Below the pieces are notes generated by a model. It did not search any database. It saw only the letters and a program-made list of their open reading frames with translations, and was not told the DNA's origin. Shown in pieces: positions 18,798 to 28,478 of a stretch of 64,000 nt of DNA (positions are counted from its first letter, which is position 1; every line of letters begins with the position of its first letter). The translations under genes were made by a program, and so were the position numbers. Source of the DNA: Micromonospora yangpuensis (lineage in GTDB: Bacteria > Actinomycetota > Actinomycetes > Mycobacteriales > Micromonosporaceae); contig NZ_FMIA01000002.1 in NCBI RefSeq assembly GCF_900091615.1, forward strand, positions 4,154,001 through 4,218,000. Direction: 5' to 3'.

Positions 18798-21350
18798 GTG
18801 TCACGAGGAGAACTCCGAATCTACCTGGGTGCGGCCCCTGGGGTCGGCAAGACCTACGCGATGTTGGAAGAGGCACGACGACGTGCCGAACGCGGCACGG
18901 ACGTGGTGATCGGCTTCGTCGAGACCCACGGTCGGCGGCACACCGCCGCCATGGTCGGCGACCTGGAACAGGTCGACCGCCGCACGATCACCTACCGGGG
19001 GACCGGGTTCACCGAGATGGACCTCGACGGTGTCCTCGCCCGTCGGCCCGAGGTGGTGGTGGTCGACGAACTGGCTCACACCAACGTGCCCGGCTCCCGC
19101 AACGAGAAACGGTGGCAGGACGTCCAGGAACTCCTCGACGCCGGCATCTCGGTACTGACCACGGTCAACGTCCAACACCTCGAATCGGTCAACGACGTGG
19201 TCACCCAAATCACCGGGACCAACCAGCGTGAGACCGTGCCCGACGAGATCGTGCGGGCCGCAGGACAGGTCGAGTTGGTCGACATGACGCCGGAGGCGCT
19301 CCGCCGACGGATGGCACACGGCAACATCTACCGACCAGACAAGATCGACGCGGCGCTCGGCAACTACTTCCGGGTCGGCAACCTCACGGCGCTTCGTGAA
19401 CTCGCCCTGCTCTGGCTGGCCGACAAGGTCGACGACCAACTCGACCGTTACCGGAACCAGCAGGGCATCTCCGACACGTGGGAGGCCCGTGAGCGGGTCG
19501 TCGTCGCCCTCACCGGCGGCCCGGAGGGTGAGACGTTGATCCGACGGGCCGCCCGGATCGCGGCCCGGAGCAAAGGCGCCGACCTGCTCGCCGTGCACGT
19601 GGCTCGCAGCGACGGCCTCGCCGGGTTCGACCCCGCCCAGCTCGCCCGGCAACGGGTGCTGGTGGAGAGCCTCGGTGGCACCTACCACCACGTGCTCGGC
19701 ACCGACATCCCGACGTCGTTACTCGACTTCGCCCGAGGGGTCAACGCCACCCAGCTCGTCCTCGGCGCCAGCCGCCGGGGCCGCCTCGCCCAGGTGTTCT
19801 CCCGGGGGGTCGGGGTCACGACGACAGCCCTCTCCGGCGCCATCGACGTCCATCTGGTCACCCATCCCGAAGCCGGGCGAGGTCGTCCGGGCAGCGGGGT
19901 CCCGGCGGCGCTGTCACGGCGACGCCGGCTGCTGGGGTACGCACTGGCCGGGGTGGGCATGCCGTTGCTGACTCTGCTGCTGCGGGCCCTGCCGGACCTC
20001 AACCTCAGCAACGACATCCTGCTCTTCCTCGCCGGCGTCGTCGGCGTCGCGCTGGTCGGCGGCCTCTGGCCGGCTCTGGTGGCCGCCCTCGCCGGGTCGC
20101 TGCTGCTGAACTGGTTCTTCACCCCGCCGTACCGCACGCTGACCATCGCCGAGGCGGACAATCTCCTCGCCCTCGGGGTGTTCGTCGGCGTCGCCCTCGC
20201 GGTGAGCTGGGTGGTCGACGTGGCTGCCCGCCGTACCCGGGAGGCGGCGCGCGCGTCCGCCGACGCACAGACCCTGGCCACCGTGGCCGGCAGCGTACTG
20301 CGTGGGCAGCGTCCCCTGCCGGCGCTGCTGGACCGGCTCCGGGAGACCTTCGGGCTGCGCGCGGTCAGCGTCCTGGAGTTGACCGCCGAGGCCGAAGGAC
20401 GCCCCGGTCGGGCCCGCGAGGTGAACGCCTGGCGGGTCGTGGCAAGCGTCGGGGAGGCACCGGCGGGCAGCCCCGAGGAGGGCGAGACAACGGTACCCGT
20501 CGACGACCGGCTCACCGTCGTGCTCTGCGGCCGCCGACTGGACGCGGCCGACCGGCGGGTCGTCGAGGCGTTCGCCGCGCAGGCCGCCGTCGCGCTCCGT
20601 CAGGAACGGCTCGCCGAGGAGGCGGCCGCGGCCAAGCCGCTCGCCGCAGCCGACCGGATGCGCACCGCCCTGCTCGCCGCCGTCAGCCACGACCTGCGTA
20701 CCCCGTTGGCCTCGGCGAAGGCGGCGGTGAGCAGCCTGCGCAGCCTCGACGTCGAGTTCGACGCCGACGACCGCGACGAGCTGCTGGCCACCGCCGACGA
20801 ATCCCTCGACTGGCTCGGCCGGCTGGTGGAGAACCTCCTCGACATGAGCCGGCTCCAAGCCGGGGTGCTGGGCGTCACCGCCACCGCCATCGGGTTGGAG
20901 GACGCGGTACCGAGGGCTCTGGACGAGCTGGGGCCGGCAGCGGCCGACGTCACGACGGACATCCCCGCCGACCTGCCGGCGGCCGTCGCCGACCCGGGAC
21001 TCCTGGAACGGGTCCTGGTCAACATCATCGCCAACGCCCTCCGGTACAGCCCAACCGGACAGCCACCCACCATCACCGCGAGCGCCCACGCCGGTCATGT
21101 GGAGCTACGCGTCATCGACACCGGCCCCGGCATCCCGGAGGACCAGTGGGAACACGTCTTCCTGCCGTTCCAGCGCCTCGGCGACCGGGACAACACCACC
21201 GGCGTCGGCCTGGGTCTCGCCCTGTCCCGGGGCCTCGTGGAGGCGATGGGTGGCAGCATCACCCCCGAGACCACTCCCGGCGGCGGGTTGACCATGGCGC
21301 TACGACTTCCCGCGGCCGCCCAGACCGTCACGCAGGAGTCAAACCGATGA
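18798..21350 (+). CDS. kdpD: KdpD, osmosensitive potassium-channel sensor kinase
   Basis: An 850-residue sensor kinase with standard domain order. An N-terminal KdpD domain has Walker A GAAPGVGKTY (about 10-19) and Walker B VVVDELAHTNVPG. A universal-stress-like domain covers about 230-350. Four membrane helices span about 375-480 (GYALAGVGMPLLTLLLRAL to AVSWVVDVAARR), followed by a GAF-like region. The HisKA domain holds the phospho-acceptor His in AAVSHDLRTPLAS (about 630), and the HATPase carries NALRYSP, DTGPGIP and GVGLGLALSRG. It senses potassium limitation and phosphorylates KdpE. The GTG start follows a GAGAGGACC ribosome site. It shares a start/stop overlap with kdpE. Confidence 0.97.
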   Translation: MSRGELRIYLGAAPGVGKTYAMLEEARRRAERGTDVVIGFVETHGRRHTAAMVGDLEQVDRRTITYRGTGFTEMDLDGVLARRPEVVVVDELAHTNVPGSRNEKRWQDVQELLDAGISVLTTVNVQHLESVNDVVTQITGTNQRETVPDEIVRAAGQVELVDMTPEALRRRMAHGNIYRPDKIDAALGNYFRVGNLTALRELALLWLADKVDDQLDRYRNQQGISDTWEARERVVVALTGGPEGETLIRRAARIAARSKGADLLAVHVARSDGLAGFDPAQLARQRVLVESLGGTYHHVLGTDIPTSLLDFARGVNATQLVLGASRRGRLAQVFSRGVGVTTTALSGAIDVHLVTHPEAGRGRPGSGVPAALSRRRRLLGYALAGVGMPLLTLLLRALPDLNLSNDILLFLAGVVGVALVGGLWPALVAALAGSLLLNWFFTPPYRTLTIAEADNLLALGVFVGVALAVSWVVDVAARRTREAARASADAQTLATVAGSVLRGQRPLPALLDRLRETFGLRAVSVLELTAEAEGRPGRAREVNAWRVVASVGEAPAGSPEEGETTVPVDDRLTVVLCGRRLDAADRRVVEAFAAQAAVALRQERLAEEAAAAKPLAAADRMRTALLAAVSHDLRTPLASAKAAVSSLRSLDVEFDADDRDELLATADESLDWLGRLVENLLDMSRLQAGVLGVTATAIGLEDAVPRALDELGPAAADVTTDIPADLPAAVADPGLLERVLVNIIANALRYSPTGQPPTITASAHAGHVELRVIDTGPGIPEDQWEHVFLPFQRLGDRDNTTGVGLGLALSRGLVEAMGGSITPETTPGGGLTMALRLPAAAQTVTQESNR

Positions 21351-22045
21351 CCCGGATCCTCGTCGTGGACGACGAACCGCAGATCCTGCGGGCCCTACGG
21401 ATCAACCTGCGCGCACGGGGCTACGATGTCGTGGTGGCCGAGAACGGCACGACGGCCCTCAAGGCTGCGGCCACCCACCCACCCGACCTCGTGGTTCTCG
21501 ACCTCGGCCTGCCCGACATCGACGGAGTCGACGTCATCCGGGGGCTTCGGGGGTGGACCGCCGTACCGATCATCGTCCTCTCCGGTCGCACCGGCAGCGA
21601 GGACAAGGTGATCGCCCTCGACGCGGGTGCCGACGACTACGTCACCAAACCCTTCGGCGTGGACGAACTCCTGGCCCGCATCCGAGCGGTCACCCGTCGC
21701 CTCGCCGCGACGCCGACGGACTCCGCCGCGCTGCCCGTGACGGCCGCTGCCCGGGTGGGACGGCACGTCGTCAACCTCGCCGACCGCACCGTCACCCGCG
21801 ACGACGGTGCCGAGGTACGGCTCACCCCCACCCAGTGGGCCATGCTCGAGCAACTGCTGCGCCATCCGGGCAAATTCATCAGCCAGCGTCAACTACTGCG
21901 GGAGGTGTGGGGCCCGGAGTACCAGCACGAGACGAACTACCTGCGGCAGTACATGGCCCAGCTACGGCGCAAGCTCGAAGACGACCCGGCCCGCCCCCGA
22001 CACCTGATTACCGAACCAGGAATGGGGTACCGATTCCGCCCCTGA
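21347..22045 (+). CDS. kdpE: KdpE, OmpR-type response regulator
   Basis: A 232-residue regulator. The receiver domain carries acidic pair D8-D9, the phosphorylated Asp at about 52 (LVVLDLGLPDIDG), a conserved Ser and the Lys in DDYVTKPFG. The winged-helix DNA-binding domain includes EVRLTPTQWAMLEQLLRHPGKF, QHETNYLRQYMAQLRRKLE and PGMGYRF. It is expected to activate the kdp promoter. The ATG overlaps the kdpD stop (ATGA), so sensor and regulator are coupled. The palindrome at 13710-13734 is one candidate target site, not proven. Confidence 0.97.
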   Translation: MTRILVVDDEPQILRALRINLRARGYDVVVAENGTTALKAAATHPPDLVVLDLGLPDIDGVDVIRGLRGWTAVPIIVLSGRTGSEDKVIALDAGADDYVTKPFGVDELLARIRAVTRRLAATPTDSAALPVTAAARVGRHVVNLADRTVTRDDGAEVRLTPTQWAMLEQLLRHPGKFISQRQLLREVWGPEYQHETNYLRQYMAQLRRKLEDDPARPRHLITEPGMGYRFRP

Positions 22046-22309
22046 CCATACCAACGGCCCGAAGAGTCATCGAAGCAGCGGCCCGGGGCGTCAGGTGTCA
22101 CGTCGAGACCGGTGGCGCGACTCTCACCGACCGGTAAAGCGATTGGACTCGCGCCTGCCACCTAAGGTGTCCATCTGGTCGGCAGCATCCGAGGTGGACG
22201 TACCCCCGCCGACTCACCAGAAGCTGACGCCTTCGCCATATGTTGGTCACTTCACTCCTTCAGGCTGGCGGGAAACGACAGGCCCGGAGAAAAGCCGGCC
22301 AGGATCCCA

Positions 22310-22951
22310 TCAGGCGGTCCGGCGCAAGGCAATCACATTGTCGGTCACCTCGGCCGTCTGGCCACCTGGGCCGGTGGCCGTCCGATCGCGGGCTTCGCAG
22401 TAGAGCACCTGCCAGGACGCGAGATCGAGATCCAGCCCGGCCAGGGTCTCGTCCGGGGTGGGAATCGTGGCCCCCTTGTTCCACGACCACGGGGCTACCG
22501 AACCATGGTCGACGATCAGCAGCATGCCACCGGGGTTCACCTGCCCGCCGAGATCACGCAAGATTCGGGCCCTGGGAAACTCGAAGAGGCTCTGCAGGTA
22601 ATGAGCGCTGACCAGGTCCCAACTTCCCGAGGGCAGGGAATCCGCCAGGTCATGCCGTTCGGTGCGGATCCTGTCGCTCAACCGCTCGTCGGCGGCGCGC
22701 TCGCGCAGCCGCTGCAAAGCGGCCTCGGCGATGTCGACCGCGGTGACCTGCCAGCCGCGTTGTGCGAGCCACAAGCTGTCCGCACCCTGACCACATCCCA
22801 GGTCGAGGGCGGCACCCGGCGGTAGGTCGCCGACCGCAGCGGCCAGGACCGCGTTGACGCTCAACTCCCAGGGGGAAGCGGCGATCTGTTGGTGCAGGCT
22901 CTCCCAGAACTCGGCCGGTGTGGCCGCGTCCGGTGGTTCCATGTATGTCAT
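22310..22951 (-). CDS. Class I SAM-dependent methyltransferase
   Basis: A 213-residue cytoplasmic protein with a classical SAM-binding motif I, ALDLGCGQGADSLWLAQRG, followed by VTAVDIAEAALQRL (acidic end of strand 2) and DLVSAHYLQSLFEF. The fold and length match small-molecule methyltransferases or thiopurine/tellurite-type detoxification enzymes; the substrate cannot be read. The start ATG 22951 has GAGG about 10 nt upstream; ATG 22942 is an alternative. It stands alone, convergent with kdpE. Confidence 0.85.
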   Translation of the reverse strand: MTYMEPPDAATPAEFWESLHQQIAASPWELSVNAVLAAAVGDLPPGAALDLGCGQGADSLWLAQRGWQVTAVDIAEAALQRLRERAADERLSDRIRTERHDLADSLPSGSWDLVSAHYLQSLFEFPRARILRDLGGQVNPGGMLLIVDHGSVAPWSWNKGATIPTPDETLAGLDLDLASWQVLYCEARDRTATGPGGQTAEVTDNVIALRRTA

Positions 22952-23320
22952 ACGCTCACGTCCTCGCGATCGATCGGGCTCCACGGGCACAGTGCCCCTC
23001 GATCCACCCCGCAGGCGAGAAAAATTGCGGGATCGGCAACAACTGACCGACCGCGCCCCCAGAACGACCGCCCGTCGCGTCCATCCGGCACCACCGCTCC
23101 ATCTCATCCGGCCGCCCAAGATCAAGAATGTGTGGTGCTGGGTCAGCTACGAATGGGACTGGGCAGGGAGAACCCGCCCGAGCCGGTCGGCGACGCGGTT
23201 CAGGCAGTCGGCCACGGCCAGAGGAGGGCGGCGGTGCTGCTGACCATACCGATCAACATCAGAAGATGGCATCCGGACGCACCGGCTAGACCGAACACCT
23301 GACGGGTGGTCGCGCCCGAC
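22952..23320. other. Intergenic, no supported gene
   Basis: The stretch between the leftward methyltransferase and the rightward CopD-like remnant contains open frames but no homology or convincing ribosome site. It should include the methyltransferase promoter; no clear -10/-35 pair stands out. Confidence 0.5.
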
Positions 23321-23924
23321 ATGGCGATGAACAACCGTAGGAACGCTCCTCTTGGACAGCGCGGACCTTCCGCCCGTCTCGCCCGGATACCCCGCCGGTC
23401 CTGGCTGCTGCTGACCGGGGCGGGACTCATCGTGGCGGCGATCGGGCTCGGGATCCAGCTCGCCCTGAACGGTCAGCCGTACGCGGTCCTCCGGGTCGGC
23501 AGCGGGCGCAGTGGTGCGGTCCGCGATTCCCATCGTCCGGCTGGTGGCAAACGCCGGCGCCACCGTCTGCGTGGGCACCCTCGTTCAGCGCCCAGACGGC
23601 ACCGCGCTCGATCTGACCTGGGCAACCGACTTCGGTGCCGACCAACGCCTCGGCGGTTGCCTGGCCCTGGCGATCGGCGAGGCCTGCATGCTGGTACTGC
23701 TGGCCTTGTTGCTGCTCAGGTGGGGATTGACGGGAGGCAACCCCCACGACCTCGCCCATCCAGCCGCGGCAGGCACGATGCAATCGCCCGCCACGGTGGC
23801 CCTGGTGCACCGGTCGATCATGCCAGCCGGGGAAGAAAAGTCGGTCACCAGCGGCGCCCCGGACGACGATGAGGTCGGGCGCTTCGATCGCGACGTCACC
23901 TCCGGCGGTCGTGGGAACAACTGA
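23321..23924 (+). pseudogene. CopD-like copper/cytochrome-oxidase-assembly remnant, frameshifted
   Basis: The first frame encodes MNNRRNAPLG, then a membrane helix RRSWLLLTGAGLIVAAIGLGIQLALNG and QPYAVLRVG. Homology to the beginning of CopD-CtaG fusion proteins continues in another frame as RSAIPIVRLVANAGATVCVGTLV, so there is a shift near 23515. Downstream residues keep one more hydrophobic helix (ACMLVLLALLLLRWGL) and then lose resemblance. Intact relatives have many helices and about 600 residues. The recognition is by pattern and is moderate. A CtaG half lacking this N-terminus lies at 56371-57249. Confidence 0.45.
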
Positions 23925-24264
23925 CGCCGGCCTGCGGGGCACCACCGTCGCACGGCACGGGTCCGAGCCGGGTAGACCCCGTCGTGATCCACCCGAGCTC
24001 GCCCAGATTCGGGTCAGAGCCAGGGCCTCTGCGGGGTCGACACCCCCGGGGTCGTCTGACCCCCTGGCGACGTCTACGCATGATGTCGGCCCGGGCGAGC
24101 GCGGCGTGCACGCGAGCCCTGCGGGTGATCTCGGTGGCCTGATCCAGCCACCGCTGACAGTCGGGACACAGCGCTAGGTGAGCTGTGGCCGACGTGCGCT
24201 CGACCGGTGTCGCCTCGCCATCCATCTGAGCGGACAGTACTTCGCGCCACCCCTCACATCTCAC
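23896..24264 (-). CDS. zf-HC2 (anti-sigma-like zinc finger) protein, probably truncated
   Basis: The first 60 residues match the zf-HC2 pattern: MRCEGWREVLSAQMDGEATP, then AHLALCPDC with H29-x3-C33-x2-C36, the ZAS zinc motif. Relatives carry one or more membrane helices after this domain and often sit beside ECF sigma factors or copper/cytochrome assembly genes. Here the sequence after about residue 60 becomes Arg/Pro-rich and low in complexity, suggesting truncation or frameshift. No sigma factor is adjacent. It partly overlaps the end of the CopD-like remnant on the other strand, consistent with a once-linked pair. Confidence 0.5.
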   Translation of the reverse strand: MRCEGWREVLSAQMDGEATPVERTSATAHLALCPDCQRWLDQATEITRRARVHAALARADIMRRRRQGVRRPRGCRPRRGPGSDPNLGELGWITTGSTRLGPVPCDGGAPQAGVSCSHDRRR

Positions 24265-24496
24265 GTCAGGAGTAGTCGGGCACGGAACCTGTGAGGTTCC
24301 GGCACCACCGCCACCTACTACTTCTGGTAGTAACAGATGTCGACCCGCCCCTGAACGTCGGATCTCGAGGAACAGACGAGGAACCGGAAGCGCCGCCCTG
24401 CCGACCTATGCAGAGCGACGCCCTCCCGAGTCGGCTCACCGGCCACCGGTGGTCGGCTCCGGGACACGTCGTCGAGTACCGAAAGGTGGAGAAGCG

Positions 24497-25294
24497 GTGA
24501 CCGACCCGGTCTGGTGGCTGATCATGGCGGCGGCCGCCGTTGTTCTCGGTAGCCGCCGGGGGCGGCTCCAGTCCTCGCCCGGGTCCGACGGGGAGCACAG
24601 CCTCGTCAACCAGGAGGACCTGGCGCACGACGAATCCGACGACCAGGTCAGCCGTCCCTGCCGGCCCACCCCGCGACCGGCGAGAGCGCCCGGGACGTCC
24701 AGAGGGACCACGGTCGGCACGAACGCCACCCGGTATGCGGCGCGTCGCAGCGGTTCCCCGGGGCTCAGGCTCCTACACCACGGCTCGTCGGAGAGGACCA
24801 CGGTGGGTCACCTCGTCGTCGTGGCGACCCGATCGGATCCCAACACGCCGGCGGCTCCCGCCCCCCGCCCGTACGGTCGTCATCGCCTGCCCCTGCTGGC
24901 CGCACTCACGGTTGTCACCCTGACGGCGGTGTGCGTGGTCCTCGTTCCGTTCGGCCAGACTTCCCGCTCCGGGCGCCCCTTCTGCCCCAAGCGCGAGTCG
25001 AGGGTGATCAGCGCGGAGGGGCAGACCCTGTGGGTGTGGCTGCGCCGGGAAAATTCGAGTACCTTCGTGAACCTCTGCTGGGTGGGCAGCCCGACGCAGA
25101 AGGTCACCGGTTGGTCCGGAGCCGCCGTGGACACCTCGCACGCAGACGCTCAGGTGACCTTCAGCGTGCTGGCCCTCACCGCGCACACCGCCCTCGGTCA
25201 TGCGGAACTGCAGCCGGGGCGAATCTGGCGTGTCACGTTCCGGTTCGACTCCGCCGGGAAACGGCCCTCGCTGTCGACCACGGTTCGGACCTGA
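24497..25294 (+). CDS. Hypothetical membrane-anchored protein
   Basis: A 265-codon frame starting at GTG 24497 with GGAGAAG immediately upstream. A short hydrophobic segment (PVWWLIMAAAAVVLG) sits at the N-terminus. A second, better membrane helix (LPLLAALTVVTLTAVCVVLVPFG) lies near residue 135, followed by an apparently extracytoplasmic domain with two cysteines (RPFCPKRE, VNLCWVG) and Ser/Thr-rich strands. No family is recognised. The middle (about 25-110) is low complexity, so this may be two genes merged or a decayed one; GTG at 24803 (VGHLVVVATRS) is an alternative start for the second part. Confidence 0.4.
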   Translation: MTDPVWWLIMAAAAVVLGSRRGRLQSSPGSDGEHSLVNQEDLAHDESDDQVSRPCRPTPRPARAPGTSRGTTVGTNATRYAARRSGSPGLRLLHHGSSERTTVGHLVVVATRSDPNTPAAPAPRPYGRHRLPLLAALTVVTLTAVCVVLVPFGQTSRSGRPFCPKRESRVISAEGQTLWVWLRRENSSTFVNLCWVGSPTQKVTGWSGAAVDTSHADAQVTFSVLALTAHTALGHAELQPGRIWRVTFRFDSAGKRPSLSTTVRT

Positions 25295-25370
25295 ACAGAC
25301 CACCAAGATTCAGGCCCAGTAAAGCGGACAACCAGTGTGATGAGCGACGATCCGACAGGAGATGACCGCG

Positions 25371-26129
25371 ATGTCCAGGAAGACGACGGGTAGCCCCGGT
25401 CGCAAGACGGGAACGGCCCCCACCGCGAGGGCCGGGGCGAACAGCTCTCGCAAGCAAGCGTCCAAGGCCGCCAAGGCGATGGCCCAGCCCCGGTTCAGCA
25501 CGAACCTCAAGGTCACCGTCGGGCTGCTGGCGGTGGTGCTGGTCGGCCTGACCGCCCTCCTGGTCTACGTCCAGCGGGGCACCACCGGGGACGCCGAGCG
25601 CATCCTGCGGGCCGACAGCCACCGGCTCTCCACCGCCGCCGACGGCCGGGTCACCCTCGTGGAGTTCCTGGACTACGAGTGCCCCGCCTGCGCCCAGGCC
25701 TTCCCCGGGGTGGAGCAGCTCCGCGCCGAGTACGACGGACAGATCACCTACGTGGTCCGCAACTTCCCCCTGCCCAACCACCGCAACGCCGAGAACGCCG
25801 CCCGCGCCGCCGAGGCCGCCGCCCGCCAGGACAAGTTCGAGGAGATGTACGTCGCCCTCTTCGAGAACCAGGCCGCGTGGGGCGGCCAGCAGCAGGACCA
25901 GAGCGCACTCTTCGAGGGCTACGCCCAGGAGATCGGCCTGGACCTGGCCAGGTACCGCACCGACCTCACCGACCCGGCCCTCACCGACCGGATCAACCGG
26001 GACAAGAGTGACGGCAGCGCCGCCGGGGTCGGCGGTACCCCGACCTTCTTCCTCAACGGGGAGCGCTTCGACGGGGAGCCCACCTACGCCGGGCTGAAGG
26101 CGGCCGTGGACGCGGCCCTGGCCGGATGA
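25371..26129 (+). CDS. DsbA-family thioredoxin-fold oxidoreductase, membrane-anchored
   Basis: A 252-residue protein: basic N-terminus, one membrane helix at about 47-67, then an extracytoplasmic thioredoxin fold with active-site C104-P-A-C107 (FLDYECPACAQAF) and the cis-Pro loop GVGGTPTFFLNG. It catalyses disulfide formation in exported proteins. ATG 25371 is preferred because AGGAG lies 9 nt upstream, whereas ATG 25362 touches that site. Its stop overlaps the VKOR gene start (ATGA), so the two form a complete oxidative-folding pair, with VKOR reoxidising this protein. Confidence 0.92.
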   Translation: MSRKTTGSPGRKTGTAPTARAGANSSRKQASKAAKAMAQPRFSTNLKVTVGLLAVVLVGLTALLVYVQRGTTGDAERILRADSHRLSTAADGRVTLVEFLDYECPACAQAFPGVEQLRAEYDGQITYVVRNFPLPNHRNAENAARAAEAAARQDKFEEMYVALFENQAAWGGQQQDQSALFEGYAQEIGLDLARYRTDLTDPALTDRINRDKSDGSAAGVGGTPTFFLNGERFDGEPTYAGLKAAVDAALAG

Positions 26130-26767
26130 GTCAGCCTCTGACCGCGGTACCAGCCCGGATGGTTGCCCCGGAGGTGCCCTTCGCCGCTCGGGTCCTCGGC
26201 TGGGTCCTCACCCTCGGCGGGGGGATCGGCGCCCTGGCCGCCCTGACCCTGATCATCGAACGTTTCAACCTGCTCGTCGACCCCACCTACCGGCCCACGT
26301 GCAGCATCAACCCGATCCTGTCCTGCGGTTCGGTGATGACCACCTCCCAGGCCGCCGTGTTCGGGTTCCCCAACCCCCTGATCGGGGTGGTCGGGTTCAG
26401 CGTGGTGACCACCATCGGGGTGGCGGCCCTCACCGGGGCACGCCTGCCCCGCTGGTTCTGGCTGGGTCTCCAGGCCGGGGCCACCCTCGGGGTGGTCTTC
26501 GTGCACTGGCTGATCTACCAGAGCCTCTACCGGATCGGGGCCCTCTGCCCGTACTGCATGGTCGTGTGGGTCGTCACCATCGTCATCTTCTGGTACCTCA
26601 CCCTGCACAACCTGCACCACCGCCACCTGCCCACCCCGGCGGTCCTGCGAGGGGCCGTGACCGGGCTCGTCCGGTACCACACCGTCGGGCTGCTGCTCTG
26701 GTTCCTGGTCATCGCAGCCCTGGTCGGTGAGCAGTTCTGGTTCTACTGGCGGACCCTGCTCACCTGA
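26126..26767 (+). CDS. Vitamin K epoxide reductase (VKOR) family protein
   Basis: A 213-residue, multi-helix membrane protein with the two VKOR cysteine pairs: loop cysteines C59 and C67 (PTCSINPILSCGSV) and active-site C141-P-Y-C144 (GALCPYCMVVW), plus the conserved Ser/Asn region. It passes electrons from DsbA to quinone. ATGA overlap with the DsbA gene and a hairpin after the stop delimit a two-gene operon. No transmembrane segment is missing. Confidence 0.93.
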   Translation: MSQPLTAVPARMVAPEVPFAARVLGWVLTLGGGIGALAALTLIIERFNLLVDPTYRPTCSINPILSCGSVMTTSQAAVFGFPNPLIGVVGFSVVTTIGVAALTGARLPRWFWLGLQAGATLGVVFVHWLIYQSLYRIGALCPYCMVVWVVTIVIFWYLTLHNLHHRHLPTPAVLRGAVTGLVRYHTVGLLLWFLVIAALVGEQFWFYWRTLLT

Positions 26768-26771
26768 GCCC

Positions 26772-26805
26772 GGACCTCGGGCCGCGAGGATGCGGCCCGA
26801 GGTCC
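26772..26805. terminator. Terminator-like hairpin between convergent genes
   Basis: GGACCTCGGGCCGC pairs over 14 bp with its complement around a 6-nt loop. It lies 5 nt after the VKOR stop and 47 bp before the end of the leftward thioesterase gene, so it can serve both directions. Confidence 0.75.
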
Positions 26806-26851
26806 CCGATGTGCGTCGATGCCCCGGCGGAGACAGGGGTCGGCGCCGGGA

Positions 26852-27367
26852 TCACCCGGCCTGGTCGGCCTCAGCCTCCGAGCTGATGGCCACCCGGACG
26901 CTTCCGGTGGCCAGTCCGCCCCGGTCGTCGGCGAACCGGAAGGTGGTGTCGATCGAGACCAGGGGTGGCCGGTCGGCCCAGAGCCGGCGGGCGGTGACCC
27001 GTTCGAGGGTCAGTTCCCCGACGAAGGACCGGGGGTCGATCGGTCTGCGGAAGTCGTGGGCGCTTCGGACGACGAGGATGTCGGGAAGTCGGCGCCGCCA
27101 GTAGTCGTCCATGCTCCAGTCGGCCAGCGCCGGTTCGGTGCCGTCCCGGACCGCCATGGCCAGCGTGGTGTAGAGCATCTGGTTGTAGCAGATGGAAACC
27201 TCGACGGCGTTCAGGTGCCCGGTGTCGTCGATGTAGCACGAGCTGGGGATCGCGAACCGGCCGGTGAGGTGTCGTTCCCCGACGGTGGCGCCGAGCAGGT
27301 ACCGGCAGTGCGGCTTGTAGCAGGACAACACCTCGGTGAGCAGGTCGGTGGCGACGAGCGCGCTCAC
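26852..27367 (-). CDS. FcoT-like hot-dog thioesterase (ScoD/Rv0098 type)
   Basis: A 171-residue protein resembling mycobacterial FcoT (Rv0098) and Sco[51 protein letters not shown], and the C-terminal strand GSVRVAISS. In isonitrile lipopeptide pathways this protein is reported to act on the ACP-bound enoyl chain so that glycine is added and the beta-carboxymethylamino acid is released. The GTG start at 27367 overlaps the oxygenase stop (GTGA). It is the last gene of the four-gene leftward operon. Confidence 0.85.
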   Translation of the reverse strand: MSALVATDLLTEVLSCYKPHCRYLLGATVGERHLTGRFAIPSSCYIDDTGHLNAVEVSICYNQMLYTTLAMAVRDGTEPALADWSMDDYWRRRLPDILVVRSAHDFRRPIDPRSFVGELTLERVTARRLWADRPPLVSIDTTFRFADDRGGLATGSVRVAISSEAEADQAG

Positions 27368-28224
27368 TGCGCGGACTGGGGCTCGTCGTACACCGTTACC
27401 CGGTAGGAGACAGTCGGCTCGGGGGTGGTGGTGTGCAGGGCCCGGTGCACCATGCTCCAGTTGTCCCAGACCAGGATGTCGCCCTTCTCGAAGGACTGCA
27501 GGTGGATCGCCGGATGGGTGCAGCTCTCGTCGAGTTGACCGGTGTGCTCCAGCAGGGCCTGCAGCAGGTCCGGACGGGAGACGCCCTCGGCGTCGGTGAC
27601 GGACTGGGTGAAGCCCGCGCTGATGTAGAGGATGGTCTCGTCGGTGTGCCGGTGCGGGTACGCCGTGGGGAAGTCGACCGGTGGGGTCTTGGCGTCGACC
27701 TCGTCGATGATCTCGGACAGAGGCCGGTACACGTCACTGGGGCGGATCTTGAAGTAGCGGCGGACACTGTGGGTGGCCATGGTGCCCTTGACCGCCAGTT
27801 TCAGCTCCTCCGGCAGGGTCTCGTACGCCTTGCAGAGGTCGATGAAGTAGGTGCCCCGGTTCCTGGTCGGTACCACCTGCGGGTAGATGAAGGTGATGTC
27901 GAAGGGTCGGGGCATGAACTGGTAGTCGGAGTGCCAGAACTTGCCGGTCTTCGGGACCCCGATCTGCTTCTCCCCGTCGGAGACGTTGGAGGAGACGAAC
28001 ACCTCGGGCACCTCGGGGTGGTGGTAGATCGGCTCGTAGTAGGTGGCGGGTTCGCCGAACCGGCTGCCCAGGGCGAGGAATTCGCGGGGGTCGAGGTGCT
28101 GCCCCTTGAGGACCACGATCTTGTCGCGGTAGACCGCGCTCCGGATCTGCCGGACGTCCTCGTCGGAGGTGGGGTCGAAGCCCTCGACGATGACGCCGAG
28201 GCCCTCCTGCTGGCTCATCTTCAT
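27364..28224 (-). CDS. Fe(II)/2-oxoglutarate oxygenase, ScoE/Rv0097-type isonitrile synthase
   Basis: A 286-residue TauD-family protein. The iron ligands appear as H-S-D in [12 protein letters not shown] and the distal His in MVHRALHTT, with the 2-oxoglutarate Arg in [24 protein letters not shown] is the TauD signature end. Its order with FcoT and ACP matches the Rv0097-Rv0098 and scoD-scoE arrangement, in which the enzyme oxidatively decarboxylates an N-carboxymethyl-3-amino fatty acid to a beta-isonitrile acid. ATG 28224 has AAGGAA upstream. The specific reaction is inferred from family and context; ordinary taurine dioxygenases share the fold. Confidence 0.85.
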   Translation of the reverse strand: MKMSQQEGLGVIVEGFDPTSDEDVRQIRSAVYRDKIVVLKGQHLDPREFLALGSRFGEPATYYEPIYHHPEVPEVFVSSNVSDGEKQIGVPKTGKFWHSDYQFMPRPFDITFIYPQVVPTRNRGTYFIDLCKAYETLPEELKLAVKGTMATHSVRRYFKIRPSDVYRPLSEIIDEVDAKTPPVDFPTAYPHRHTDETILYISAGFTQSVTDAEGVSRPDLLQALLEHTGQLDESCTHPAIHLQSFEKGDILVWDNWSMVHRALHTTTPEPTVSYRVTVYDEPQSAQ

Positions 28225-28241
28225 GGTGGTTCCTTGTCGGT

Positions 28242-28478
28242 TCAGCGAGCGGTGACGTGGGCGACGAGGTCGCCGACGGTCGTGATCTCGGGTAGGTCGT
28301 CGTCCGGAATCTCGATCCCGTGTTCCCGTTCGAGCAGGAACAGGAGATCGACGAAGCTCATCGAGTCCACGCCGATCTCATCGAAGGTGTACTCTGGCTT
28401 GAGCGGGGTGATCGGTTCACCGGGGTTGAGGTTCTCGGCGAAGTCACGCACCAGAGCGCGGATCTGTTCCTCGGTCAC
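28242..28478 (-). CDS. Acyl carrier protein (ScoB/Rv0100-like)
   Basis: A 78-residue carrier protein starting at GTG 28478, with AAGGAGA 6 nt upstream. The phosphopantetheine serine lies in [15 protein letters not shown], and the acidic helix II and [18 protein letters not shown] are typical. The GTG overlaps the KSIII stop (GTGA). It would carry the fatty acyl intermediate handled by the KSIII, thioesterase and oxygenase of this operon. Confidence 0.9.
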   Translation of the reverse strand: MTEEQIRALVRDFAENLNPGEPITPLKPEYTFDEIGVDSMSFVDLLFLLEREHGIEIPDDDLPEITTVGDLVAHVTAR